64,000 nt of DNA from CBDCUW01 sp965222745 (lineage in GTDB: Bacteria; Planctomycetota; Planctomycetia; Pirellulales; Pirellulaceae): assembly GCA_965222745.1 (NCBI GenBank), contig CBDCUW010000005.1:3410001-3474000 (forward strand), written 5' to 3'. Below, piece by piece: positions 18,128 to 27,371 of the stretch. Numbering within the stretch: the stretch's first letter is position 1; every line of letters begins with the position of its first letter. Position numbers and translations under genes: made by a program. Below the pieces are notes generated by a model. That model ran no database searches, was not told the DNA's origin, and saw only the letters and a program-made list of their open reading frames with translations.

Positions 18128-18521
18128 GTTTTGTTCGGCTTGAGACTCCGATTCGATCTTTTTTTTCGACCGGCCCCCGGCCGGCGAATCCTGCCAGCGG
18201 CCGGGTCCTTGTCAAGCGAATCAAGTTCAGCTCGTCCTCGCTCAACTGTGTGTGCCGAGCAGCCAACAACACGACAAATCCAGGCAACTCCACCACGACC
18301 ATGACGTTCTGCTTCGATTGCCACAAAACGCCTGCGGTCCTTCTCACTGAGCGAGTCGGCAAAATCCCGAACGCGAATTTCGATTTCGTCAGTCAGGGCT
18401 TCTCGATTGGTTTTGCTGGCCATCCGTGGCGTCCTTGGTGTGTAGACGGGTGTTTTGGTCCAAACAGTTTACCGGAACCGTCAAAACAAGGCGCCACTAA
18501 AAGATCAGTCGTTCCTTAGTG
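17460..18521 (-). mobile_element. Truncated ISAzo13-type element inside an RHS tip
   Basis: The element interrupts the first displaced RHS tip just after the MYDP of the core (RHS homology stops near 18521) and is cut at its far end by the boundary module at 17461. Only the 5' end and most of the transposase survive. I could not identify both terminal repeats. Confidence 0.7.
18124..18423 (-). CDS. ISAzo13-family transposase, N-terminal frame ending at an A8 slippery run
   Basis: The 99-residue product contains the N-terminal DNA-binding region of ISAzo13 transposases (RVVGCSAHTVERGRAELD, then PAAGRIRRPGAGRKK). Just after GRKK the coding strand has eight A residues followed by G (plus strand 18158-18168). 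Moving to the -1 frame there continues as KKKIESESQAEQ and joins the catalytic frame 17423-18127 without a stop. The two frames therefore represent one transposase, split either by programmed frameshifting or slippage at A8, or by a simple indel mutation. Confidence 0.8.
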   Translation of the reverse strand: MASKTNREALTDEIEIRVRDFADSLSEKDRRRFVAIEAERHGRGGVAWICRVVGCSAHTVERGRAELDSLDKDPAAGRIRRPGAGRKKRSNRSLKPNKT

Positions 18522-19505
18522 GATCATACATCCTTGCCCGGTAATGGTAGAGCTCCGCTGTCTCGTCCCACTCTCTTCCAGTGTAGGTGTAGCGGTTGTC
18601 GTAGTTGCTGGTCGTTCTTGCCGTTCCTCCGTTGTCGTAAATACCTAGCCCGCCATAGGCGGTGTAGCTGTAGCGTTCCTTGATGTTGCCGTTTTGATCG
18701 GAAAACGCCACGATGGAGTATTGCTGGTTGCGGTGATAGTAATGCTCACCGCCGCCGGTGTGGCCGATCCGCATGATCGGTTCATCCACGTAGCTGGCAT
18801 AGATGTAGCAATAGGTCGGGCTGGTCGCCGCCGTCCCTAAGGCGTAGTCGAGGAAGGTTTGCTGACCGTTTTGCACGAAGACGGTGACGTTGGTGCCGTC
18901 GTCTCGCTTGACTCGCCGGCCTAGAGCATCATAGCCGTAAGTGACGTCATCGGTTGAGTCATTGTCGACATCGGCCCCGGCAAGCCGGTTGTCAAAGTCC
19001 CAACTCATGGCAAGCGGGTTTGAGCCGCTTCGGAGGACCGCTGGGATCGAGGTGACATTGCCCTTGACGTCGTGGGTGATCGACTGGCTGGCGGCCGTCA
19101 GCAATTCGTGGGCCGCCCCGTGCGTGCGGCTTTGGGTGGAAAGGGTGGAAAGATTCTCGGTGATGCTGTTCCAGTCGCCAACCAGCGAAAGATTCCAGGA
19201 TTGATCGAGATTGGTATCGTCTCGCTCCCAATTGACCAGGCGGTCTTCGTCGTCATAGCCGCTTGATCCGACGGTGAAGCCGTAACCGCTCATCGTGCCG
19301 GTGATCGTCTCGGAGGTCTTGTTTTTGTTGTCGTCCCACGCGTAGCTGTAATTGCCGACCGAGCCACCCGTGTGGGTGATGCTGGCCAGCGTGTTGTCGT
19401 TGTTATAGGCGTGGGTGGCCGTGATCCCGTTATTGTACACGCTGGAGGTCATTCGCCCGCCATCGTCATAGCTTCTTGTGTCGACGGTGGTGCTGTCGAC
19501 CTTGA
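18505..19505 (-). pseudogene. Displaced RHS tip, core only, toxin end lost
   Basis: From ATVKVDSTTVDTRSYDDG through TYTGREWDETAELYHYRARM this frame is almost identical to the end of the core in the complete RHS protein. It contains a small in-frame duplication (STLSTQSRT) and then stops at MYDPLRND because of the ISAzo13 insertion. The hypervariable end that should follow the core is missing. Upstream, the same frame has TGA and TAG stops within the boundary module, so the tip cannot be translated by readthrough. It is best regarded as a silent donor cassette or a relic. Confidence 0.85.
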
Positions 19506-19574
19506 CCGTGGCAAGGGGCAGTAGTCGTCAAGTTACCTATCCTGCCAATTCGGCTCCTGACCCCTTTTTTTGGT
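19486..19574. repeat. RHS-cassette boundary module, copy A (89 bp)
   Basis: Identical to copy B. About 30 bp (GGTGGTGCTGTCGACC... on the plus strand) are RHS-derived; the other 59 bp are not found in the complete RHS gene. Its outer end is the first unit of the 17-bp tandem array. Confidence 0.9.
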
Positions 19575-19812
19575 TGACCCCTTTTTTTGGTTGACCCCTT
19601 TTTTTGGTTGACCCCTTTTTTTGGTTGACCCCTTTTTTTGGTTGACCCCTTTTTTTGGTTGACCCCTTTTTTTGGTTGACCCCTTTTTTTGGTTGACCCC
19701 TTTTTTTGGTTGACCCCTTTTTTTGGTTGACCCCTTTTTTTGGTTGACCCCTTTTTTTGGTTGACCCCTTTTTTTGGTTGACCCCTTTTTTTGGTTGACC
19801 CCTTTTTTTGGT
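19558..19812. repeat. 17-bp tandem repeat, 15 perfect copies
   Basis: The unit TGACCCCTTTTTTTGGT is repeated exactly 15 times over 255 bp without a single substitution. Because 17 is not a multiple of three, all three minus-strand frames stay open and encode the same 17-residue Lys-rich period (KKGSTKKRGQ...), which explains several spurious reading frames. Single copies of the unit occur at the ends of modules B and C. Confidence 0.97.
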
Positions 19813-20184
19813 CGCCGCTTCCATGCCACCGGCGGGTTTCAATCACCGACCCTCCATGCTCGGTCTGCCTACGGCGTTCTTTCGCGCTCGTGGGTGCGCT
19901 CGAAGGTGCGCGCGGCGGCATCGTGCCGGAGTGCGGCGGGCGTCGTCCCCGCCGGTTGCGCTCAATGCTGCGCGCGGCGTCGGCCGAGTGCCGATTGGGG
20001 TTTCGCGGGCAGTTATGTTCGGCTTGATGGAAACTCAACTCGCCCGCGTTTGTACCGTTGAAAACCGGAAACCAGGCCTGACCCCCGCGAAGGTTCCTGA
20101 CCCCCGCGAAAGTTCCCCCCGCGAAGCGTTCCCTCGCGAATCCCGCGTCTGACCCCGGCGAAGCCTTCCTTTCGATGCATACAC
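19813..20184. other. GC-rich non-coding stretch with degenerate repeats
   Basis: No convincing gene. The plus strand at about 20078-20165 contains three degenerate copies of a CTGACCCCCGCGAAG-like sequence, sharing the TGACCCC core of the neighbouring tandem array. The remainder is GC-rich and without recognisable features. Confidence 0.5.
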
Positions 20185-20460
20185 TTATCTTTTCTTCGCC
20201 AATAAAAGCAAACTGAAAACGATGGTGATGATGATCGTAACTGCCTTCCATAGAATCGCATTGAATCTCCAGTAGGAGTCTGGGTCGTACGGCACATAAA
20301 CAACCTGCCCAAACTTTGCAACATCGAACGCCAACAAGACAACGATCAGACATCCCAACACGAGGAAAACAGTTGACGTCAGCCTTGCCGTAAAATTCGA
20401 TTTCGCTGAGGCCGAGCCGCCACGAGATACCGGTGGAGGCACATATGGATTATGTCGCAT
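20185..20460 (-). CDS. Small two-helix membrane protein
   Basis: The preferred start at 20460 gives a 91-residue protein beginning MRHNPYVPPP; the N-terminal NPY-x-PP motif is common in small planctomycete membrane proteins. Two transmembrane segments follow (STVFLVLGCLIVVLLAF and VTIIITIVFSLLLL) separated by a short loop, and the protein ends AKKR. Its start overlaps the 3' end of the gene at 20450-20902 by 11 bases, so they are probably cotranslated. No family is recognised. Its position downstream of the RHS gene makes it a possible accessory or immunity protein, by inference only. Confidence 0.65.
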   Translation of the reverse strand: MRHNPYVPPPVSRGGSASAKSNFTARLTSTVFLVLGCLIVVLLAFDVAKFGQVVYVPYDPDSYWRFNAILWKAVTIIITIVFSLLLLAKKR

Positions 20461-20902
20461 TGTCGCAAACCTCCAGCGCCGCAATTTCCTCGGCATGCAG
20501 TCGACCGCGGCTCGCTTCGATCAAAGAGAAGTACTCTCGAACAATTTGCACCTCTTGAAAAGAGAATCTCTTGCACATCTCGCTGTAGTCCAGCTCACTC
20601 AGATGTGTCGCTGCCAGGATTACGCACACGTCGGCCTCAACTCTGTCTTCCAAGATGGCACGCAAGAAAACAAGCAGGAAATAGTCGACAACTCGATCGT
20701 TATAGCAGCAAAAAACTGAACTCGATTCTCTCGCCTGTACGGGACTTATCTCAAAGTCCGTTTGGTTGGCGAGAAAGTTCCCGACGTCTGAATCAATTTC
20801 GGGAAAGCTCTCCAGTATGTATGTGTTGGATGGCCTTTCTTTCGCAAGCCAGCACCGTTCTGCGTCTCGTTCCCACTGATTGATTCTCGCGGCTAAGTTC
20901 AT
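20450..20902 (-). CDS. Acidic hypothetical protein, candidate immunity protein of the full RHS gene
   Basis: A 150-residue, acidic, apparently cytoplasmic protein (MNLAARINQWERDAERC...). It has no signal peptide and no family signature known to me; residues 95-140 look helical. It starts 88 bp downstream of the RHS stop codon on the same strand. Small acidic proteins in this position are usually immunity proteins for the toxin end of the preceding RHS protein; here that is an inference from gene order. Confidence 0.7.
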   Translation of the reverse strand: MNLAARINQWERDAERCWLAKERPSNTYILESFPEIDSDVGNFLANQTDFEISPVQARESSSVFCCYNDRVVDYFLLVFLRAILEDRVEADVCVILAATHLSELDYSEMCKRFSFQEVQIVREYFSLIEASRGRLHAEEIAALEVCDNAT

Positions 20903-20990
20903 GGGAAGGCCGGTGGAAATCTAACGCTGGTGAAACGCAATTGACAGGAAACGGAAACGCATGCATTCAATCTCGCTTGCTGTCGCCCAG

Positions 20991-23900
20991 CTAGATTTTT
21001 GTTCCAAGACGTATTGGGGTCGCCCATACCTGCTTGCACCCACATTCAGTGGATTTTCTTTTGCACCCAGTAAGCGCTGCCTGGACTTGTCGGATTTGCA
21101 ACGCATGATTGGGACTTGGCATCCCTATGAAACATCTGTTTTGTAGTTGATTCCGGAACTTAACACATTTCTTTCCTCGCTGGATTCGAGTGCTAATTAC
21201 TCCGCACTTTGGTCTCCGGTCTTGCAACGAGAATGGGCATGAGCAATCGATTTCGTCACACGCTCTTCGTTTATCACAGTAGTATTTGATTTTTATCCGA
21301 AGGTTCCGGTAGGCACCAAAATAGCAGGTGTGGTTTTCACAGATAACGTCGATTTCTAGCACCCTACCTAACCCCCATCCGCGGTAACACTTCGGAGCCT
21401 TCGGCCCAATGCCAACGCCACCGTGCGGCGCGCACCATTGATTTGCAAGCACTATCGCGCTTCCTGGACATGGAATTTGCGTTCTCATACCAGTCGGATC
21501 AATTCCGATCAGCGGAGTTGACGATACGTACTCAAATAGATTCCACATGCTGCCCTCGAACCCAATTGGATCTCTGGAGCAAAACCGCCCAGTAAACGGA
21601 TCGTACATTCTGGCCCGGTAGTGGTAGAGTTCGAGTTCCTCGTCCCACTCTCTCCCGGTGTAGGTGTAACGGTTGTCGTAGTTGCTGGTCGTTCTGGCTG
21701 TTCCTCCATTGTCATAGATACCAAGCCCACCATAGGCGGTATAGCTGTAGCGTTCCTTGATGTTGCCGTTTTGATCGGAAAACGCCACGACGGAGTATTG
21801 CTGGTTGCGGTGGTAGTAATGCTCACCGCCGCCGGTGTGGCCGATCCGCATGATCGGCTCATCGACGTAGCTGGCATAGATGTAGCAGTAAGTCGGACTG
21901 GTAGCCGCAGTGCCGGAGGGATAGTCGAGGAATGTCTGTTGGCCGTTTTGCACGAAGATGGTGACGTTGGTGCCGTCGTCTCGCTTGACTCGCCGGCCCA
22001 AGGCGTCGTAGCCGTAAGTGACGTCGTCGGTTGAATCGTTGTCGACATCAGCTCCGGTGAGCCGGTTGTCGAAGTCCCAGCTGAGGGCAAGCGGGTTCGA
22101 GCCGCTGCGAAGCACGGCCGGAATCGACGTCATGTTGCCTTTGACGTCGTGGGTGATCGATTGGCTGGCTGCCGTCAGCAACTCATGAGCTGCCCCATGA
22201 GTGCGGCTTTGGGTGGACAGGTTCTCGGTGATGCTGTTCCAGTCACCGACCAGCGAAAGACTCCAGGATTGATCGAGATTGGTGTCGTCCCGCTCCCAGT
22301 TGACCAGGCGGTCTTCGTCATCATAGCCGCTTGATCCGACGGTGAAGCCGTAACCGCTCATCGTTCCCGTGATCGTCTCGGAGGTCTTGTTTTTGTTGTC
22401 GTCCCAGCCGTAGCTGTAATTGCCAACCGAGCCGCCCGTGTGAGTGATGCTGGCCAGGGTGTTGTCGTTGTTGTAGGCATGGGTGGCCGTGATCCCGTTA
22501 TTGTACACGCTGGAGGTCATCCGGCCGCCGTTGTCATAGCTTCGGGTGTCGACGGTGGTGCTGTCGACCTTGATCGTGGCAAGCTGGCCGCGATCGGTGT
22601 AGCTGCGATCGACGTCGGTACCGTCGGGGTAGGTGTAGCTGGCGACTTGCCCGGCCTCATCATAGGCGGTATCGATGGTGTAGGTGACGCTGGCAATGGT
22701 GAGTGCTTCGGACGCTTTGCGGCCGGCATCGTCATAGGTGTAGGTGACGGTGTTGCTGTAGCGGCCGCTGACCGCCGTGAGTATCCGCCCGACATCGTCA
22801 TAGGTGAAACTGTCCGTATCGGCGATCGTGCCCGATGGGCTGTTGGCGGCCGTCCGGTAGTCGCGGGAAGTGAGCCTTCCGGCCAGATCGTAGTTGTAGG
22901 TGACGGTATCGCCCGCTTGATCTTGTTTGCGAAGCGTTCGCCCGGCCGGATCACGCGTGAAGGTAACAATGCCGTAGCTCGCTTGGCCGGCCGTGCCGCC
23001 GGTATGATCGGGATAGGTTTCGGTCAGTTTGCCGCCGGCATCGTCATAGGTGTAAGAGGTGACGTCGTCTTCGGCGTCGGTGAGCGAGGAGAGCTGGCCG
23101 GTGGCGGTGTAGGCGAATTCAGTCTCCCCGGCCAGCCGGTCGGTAGTTTTCACTCGCCGGCCGCGCGCGTCAAACGCGTAAGTGGTGGTTTCACTCTTGG
23201 CGTCGGTGGAGGTGATCTTGTTGCCGGCAGCGTCATAGCTGCTGCTGGTGGCATCGCTGGCCGTATCGGTGCAGGTCAGATCGCGGCCCAACGCGTCATA
23301 GGTGCAATCCTCGCCGACATTGTTCGGATCGCGAACTTTGGTCTGGTTGCCGGCGGCGTTGTATTCAAAGGAGGTGATCTTGCCGAGTGCATCCACGCGT
23401 TGAATCGTGCGGCCGGCGGCGTCGGTGTGTTGCTTGCGTACCTTGCCGAGGGCATTGATGTTCTTGGTGACCAAGACAGTGCCGTAGCCGGTCAGGTTGG
23501 TGGTAGCGTCATAGCGGCGACAACTCCAACTCATCAAATCATTGGGGTTACTGCCGTCATGGGGCTCGATCACGCCGGTCATCACGGTGCGGCCGGTAGC
23601 ATCGGCAATCGTGAAACGCAACTCCTCTTCGGCGTTGATCATGACGCGGGCACTGCCTGGAGCGGTCGTGCTGAAGCTGATGCCCGCTCCACCGTTGGCT
23701 TCGGTATCAGCCAGCTTAGTCAAAGCGTCGGAAAGATTGACGCTGTACGTACCGCCACCGAGTTGATTGGCGGTCAGACCACCGCTGGTCGCATCCAAAC
23801 CACTTCCATCGGCCAAATTGTCGTCATAGAGATATTGTTCGGTCAGGCCAAGCGATGCAGAGACACTATCGAGTCCGGCAATCGGCGGATCATCCGCATC

Positions 23901-26900
23901 GACCACGCCGCGGGCGGTTAGCCAGGTGGTCCGAGCCACCGGCCGGCCCCTGCCATCGTAACGCGTGGTCACTTCCCGGTAGGTTTTGGCATCGACCGGA
24001 TTGTCCAACGCGGCCGTGTGGGCACTATAGGTTTCGATCGTTGCCTGGTGCACCGTTCTTCCATTGGCATCCATGCGGGCGATCGTGCCGTGACCGAGCG
24101 GGTTTTCTGTGGCGGTGACTTGGCCGCAGCAATCTTCGTGGTGGCTTTTCCAGACCTTGCCGGCAAAGTCGGTGTGCTCGGTCTTGCGGCCAAGCAGGTC
24201 GTAGACAAAGGACTCGGTGGCCGCCTCGGTCGTGCCCGGAGCCTCCACATGGGTTTTGAGCAGTCCGCGATCGGTGTAGGTCCATTGCTGGCGAGCTTTC
24301 TGATAACCACCGCTATCGCCTGAGTCAAAGTAACGCGGCGAGCGACGTTCGGTCACGTTGCTCGCATCGTCATAGTCGGTTTCACTGCGAAGGGCCAAGG
24401 CGGTCGAAAGATTCGACAAGGTCGAGCGATTCGTGTAGTCGGCATCGGCAATGATGGCCGTGAGCCGGTTGCGGCTGTCATATTCATGCTTGGTCGCCAT
24501 GTTGCGGCCGTCATGGGTGCGTTCGACATTGCCCACCGCATCAAAGACCGTGTCGGCGATGAGGTAATCGGCATTGGCGGTGAAGTCGCGTGTTTTGTTG
24601 ATCACCGCATCAAAGTCGGCCAGTGAAAATTCGGTCGTCGTGCCGGTGACGCTGCGGATCAGCCGCCCGTCGGTGGCGTCGTAGGCGAAATAGGTGTTGC
24701 GGCCGTGGGCGTCTTCGCTGCTGAAGAGCTTGTTGTCGACATAGGTCAGTTCGCTAGTGAGCGATTCGCCGCTACTGGTATGGACGGTCGTTTCGACGCG
24801 GCGACCGCGATAGTCGTAGACGTAAGTGGTTTTGGCACCAGCCCGAACGCTTTCGGTCGGTTTATTGGTGCCGTCGAGATATTCCCAGGTCTCGGTGAGA
24901 GCGAGTTCCGGCGTCGCCGTTTCGGTGGTGCCATCCATCTGGGCCGCGGCCGTGACCCGTTTGGTCAGCCGATCGGCATCGTCATATTCATAGGTCGTGA
25001 CCACGCCCATGCGGTCGATCGTCTTGACCAGCAGCCCGGTCGAATTGCCGGTCGTTCCATAGACTCGCTTGAAGGTGCTGCCGTCATCATAAAGCGTGCT
25101 GATCAGCCGGTGACGGCCATCGTAAAAATACTCGGTGACGTGATCGGCCGGATCGGTCACCGTTTCGAGCCTTCCAAGCGAATCGTAAGTGAATTCGGTT
25201 TCCGGGCGGGTGCCGCCGCTGGTGTCGGCCGGGCCGGTGATCTTGCTCAGCAAATCGTCGCCGTTATAGGCGTAGTCGGTTTCGTTGCCGAGCCAATCGA
25301 TCACTTTGGAAAGCTTGTCGGTACCATTGCCGGAGGCATGGTACTGCCACTCCATCTTGGCATAGTCGGCCGTTTGTACATCATCACTCGCGCAGCGATC
25401 GTAGGTGACCGAGCCATAGGGATCGATCGTCGGCGTGTTGGAAGTCGAATCGGTCAAGCCGACTTCCACCTTGGTTCGCCGGCCCTTGCTGTCGTAGCTG
25501 AAAAGCGTCACGTTGCCGTTGCGATCACGGTATCGAGTCACCTGGTTGCGAGAGTTGTAACAGTAAGCTTCCAGCGTATCGTCTTCGTAGACCGTCATTG
25601 TCCGGTTGCCGAGCGTATCGTAGGAATGCGTTCGCTGAATGTCCCGCTCGTCGATCACCGAATCGGGCCGGCCGTGCAACAATTCGGTCATGTTGCCTTC
25701 ATAGCGGACATAAGAGGATTCGACCGTGCCGGTGATGTCGTAATTCTCCTCTTGCTGGTCGTAAGAAATCGTCCAGCCATCCTTGTAGTAGCGTTTGGGG
25801 ATGGTGTAAGTCGTGCCGCTTTGAGTGAGCAGGTGGAGTTCGGGCCTGACCATGCCGGCTCCTTCGTAGACGGCGGCATAGACATCCCACGTTTCCGAAT
25901 CGTCTTCAATGAAGGAGAAATACGACACTTCATTTTCGCCGTTACGCACCACGCGGGCCACGCCGACGGTGGTCGGCACCACCGTACCGTTGACCGTGGC
26001 GACCGAACCGACCAGGTTCACCTTCTTGTGCCGATGCATCGGCGGAGCGGCCAGATCGTCGATCGACATTTCGATCAAACCGTTTTGTCCGGCCGCGTAG
26101 CTGAAGGTACTGGTCGTTTGATCGGGATACTCCACTTCGCTCAAAAAACCGCCGCCATAGCTGTATTCAATATCGCCGCCGCTACCGGGAAGCGTCACCT
26201 TGCTGATCACCCAATTGCCCGCTTCCTGCTGCGTCTTGTAGGTGAAGGTCAACGTGTTACCCAGGGCGTCGGTCACCGTATCGATCTGCCACTGCCTGGA
26301 GGGTGACGCATCAATCTCAGTTTGCGTCCAGGTTTTGTAGGTGATCGTGTAGCCCGTGCCATCGACGTTACGTGCTTCGATCAATCGTCCGTCGGGCGGA
26401 TGATTGTTTTGCACATTCCAGCTGGAATCGGCTTCGGCCAGGATCAGTTCAAACAGAAACCAGCTATCGTCGAAATTGTAGACCTTGGCATACTTGGCTC
26501 CTGGGAAATTCAGGCTCGTATCAACCCCTTCGATACCGTCGGCCGGATCCATCTGATCATCGAGAATTTCGACACGGTCGACATGCTGACGCTCATCGGG
26601 CAGCAAGATATTGTCGTCATCCCACTGGAAGTTGAACCGGGCCGAGGTCGAGGGCACGGTCAAAAACGCCCAGGTATGGCCATTCAAATCCGATCCGCCC
26701 AGGGCATGACTGTCATAGGTGTAAACGCTGTTGAAGGCATTGGTATCCATCCTGAGCCGAAGATCGAAATTGGTGACCACGCCCTGGCCAAGCCCGCCGG
26801 CAACAAAGAACTCGCGGCTGCGGTGAAAGCGTTTCAGTTCCAATGTCGAAGTGGCAATACGCGGCACATCGACGCCCCAGTGAATGTAGCTGTGAAAGGA

Positions 26901-27371
26901 ATCATCGATGTAAGAACCGGTGGGAGTGATGAAATCTTCGCAGACATCGCATGTCGGTGGATTGATGCTGGGTGGTGAAGGATCGCTACGGTTTTCGCCG
27001 CCACCGGCTTGATTCCCACCGCCGCAGGTGACGCAGCTTCGATTGGCCCCAGCAAGATTCGGCGGCGGCGCCGCACCGCTGCCGCCGGACTTCCCGCCGC
27101 CGGTCCCCGCTCCTTCGCCCACCCCGAAACCACCAGTTCCGGCTCCTTCGCCCACGCCGAAGCCCGAATCACTGGGCCCTGAAGACGACGACACATTGCC
27201 AGGGCATGGGTGACGTCCGAAGCAATGATTAAACGGGTCGTCGCTGGCTTGTTGGACCGCATCATCCGGATCGATATACGGACCATTGTCGCTTTGAGCG
27301 ACATTGCCCACCAACATCAACAGGCACACCAAAACCCACGGTAATCGCCATCGGTTGCTCGTCATCTTCAT
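20991..27371 (-). CDS. Complete secreted RHS/YD-repeat protein with Cys-rich toxin-like end
   Basis: About 2126 residues from the start at 27371 (an ATG at 27365 is equally possible; a longer reading to 27509 lacks a signal peptide at its start). Order: Sec signal peptide (WVLVCLLMLVGNVAQS); Gly-rich region with a duplicated GFGVGEGAGTGG; a Cys pair and an N-terminal RHS shell domain (TPTGSYIDDSF... VATSTLELKRFHRSR-like); some 1500 residues of YD repeats (YDALGRRVKRDDG, YDDAGRKASEA); the RHS core end (TYTGREWDEELELYHYRARM, GRFCSRDPIG); the DPTG boundary; and a 165-residue end with 15 cysteines. No PAAR or type VI marker is seen. It probably forms a secreted cage carrying a toxin; the toxin's activity is unknown. 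Confidence 0.92.
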   Translation of the reverse strand: MKMTSNRWRLPWVLVCLLMLVGNVAQSDNGPYIDPDDAVQQASDDPFNHCFGRHPCPGNVSSSSGPSDSGFGVGEGAGTGGFGVGEGAGTGGGKSGGSGAAPPPNLAGANRSCVTCGGGNQAGGGENRSDPSPPSINPPTCDVCEDFITPTGSYIDDSFHSYIHWGVDVPRIATSTLELKRFHRSREFFVAGGLGQGVVTNFDLRLRMDTNAFNSVYTYDSHALGGSDLNGHTWAFLTVPSTSARFNFQWDDDNILLPDERQHVDRVEILDDQMDPADGIEGVDTSLNFPGAKYAKVYNFDDSWFLFELILAEADSSWNVQNNHPPDGRLIEARNVDGTGYTITYKTWTQTEIDASPSRQWQIDTVTDALGNTLTFTYKTQQEAGNWVISKVTLPGSGGDIEYSYGGGFLSEVEYPDQTTSTFSYAAGQNGLIEMSIDDLAAPPMHRHKKVNLVGSVATVNGTVVPTTVGVARVVRNGENEVSYFSFIEDDSETWDVYAAVYEGAGMVRPELHLLTQSGTTYTIPKRYYKDGWTISYDQQEENYDITGTVESSYVRYEGNMTELLHGRPDSVIDERDIQRTHSYDTLGNRTMTVYEDDTLEAYCYNSRNQVTRYRDRNGNVTLFSYDSKGRRTKVEVGLTDSTSNTPTIDPYGSVTYDRCASDDVQTADYAKMEWQYHASGNGTDKLSKVIDWLGNETDYAYNGDDLLSKITGPADTSGGTRPETEFTYDSLGRLETVTDPADHVTEYFYDGRHRLISTLYDDGSTFKRVYGTTGNSTGLLVKTIDRMGVVTTYEYDDADRLTKRVTAAAQMDGTTETATPELALTETWEYLDGTNKPTESVRAGAKTTYVYDYRGRRVETTVHTSSGESLTSELTYVDNKLFSSEDAHGRNTYFAYDATDGRLIRSVTGTTTEFSLADFDAVINKTRDFTANADYLIADTVFDAVGNVERTHDGRNMATKHEYDSRNRLTAIIADADYTNRSTLSNLSTALALRSETDYDDASNVTERRSPRYFDSGDSGGYQKARQQWTYTDRGLLKTHVEAPGTTEAATESFVYDLLGRKTEHTDFAGKVWKSHHEDCCGQVTATENPLGHGTIARMDANGRTVHQATIETYSAHTAALDNPVDAKTYREVTTRYDGRGRPVARTTWLTARGVVDADDPPIAGLDSVSASLGLTEQYLYDDNLADGSGLDATSGGLTANQLGGGTYSVNLSDALTKLADTEANGGAGISFSTTAPGSARVMINAEEELRFTIADATGRTVMTGVIEPHDGSNPNDLMSWSCRRYDATTNLTGYGTVLVTKNINALGKVRKQHTDAAGRTIQRVDALGKITSFEYNAAGNQTKVRDPNNVGEDCTYDALGRDLTCTDTASDATSSSYDAAGNKITSTDAKSETTTYAFDARGRRVKTTDRLAGETEFAYTATGQLSSLTDAEDDVTSYTYDDAGGKLTETYPDHTGGTAGQASYGIVTFTRDPAGRTLRKQDQAGDTVTYNYDLAGRLTSRDYRTAANSPSGTIADTDSFTYDDVGRILTAVSGRYSNTVTYTYDDAGRKASEALTIASVTYTIDTAYDEAGQVASYTYPDGTDVDRSYTDRGQLATIKVDSTTVDTRSYDNGGRMTSSVYNNGITATHAYNNDNTLASITHTGGSVGNYSYGWDDNKNKTSETITGTMSGYGFTVGSSGYDDEDRLVNWERDDTNLDQSWSLSLVGDWNSITENLSTQSRTHGAAHELLTAASQSITHDVKGNMTSIPAVLRSGSNPLALSWDFDNRLTGADVDNDSTDDVTYGYDALGRRVKRDDGTNVTIFVQNGQQTFLDYPSGTAATSPTYCYIYASYVDEPIMRIGHTGGGEHYYHRNQQYSVVAFSDQNGNIKERYSYTAYGGLGIYDNGGTARTTSNYDNRYTYTGREWDEELELYHYRARMYDPFTGRFCSRDPIGFEGSMWNLFEYVSSTPLIGIDPTGMRTQIPCPGSAIVLANQWCAPHGGVGIGPKAPKCYRGWGLGRVLEIDVICENHTCYFGAYRNLRIKIKYYCDKRRACDEIDCSCPFSLQDRRPKCGVISTRIQRGKKCVKFRNQLQNRCFIGMPSPNHALQIRQVQAALTGCKRKSTECGCKQVWATPIRLGTKI

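Noticed and set aside
19466..20353. Lys-rich repetitive proteins encoded across the 17-bp array in three frames
   Set aside because: All three frames are open only because 17 is not a multiple of three and the unit lacks stops; identical period in each frame, no start signals, no homology.
22440..26306. Two long plus-strand open frames (about 490 and 530 codons) opposite the RHS gene
   Set aside because: They mirror the YD-repeat periodicity and have no homology signature; the minus strand is clearly the coding strand.
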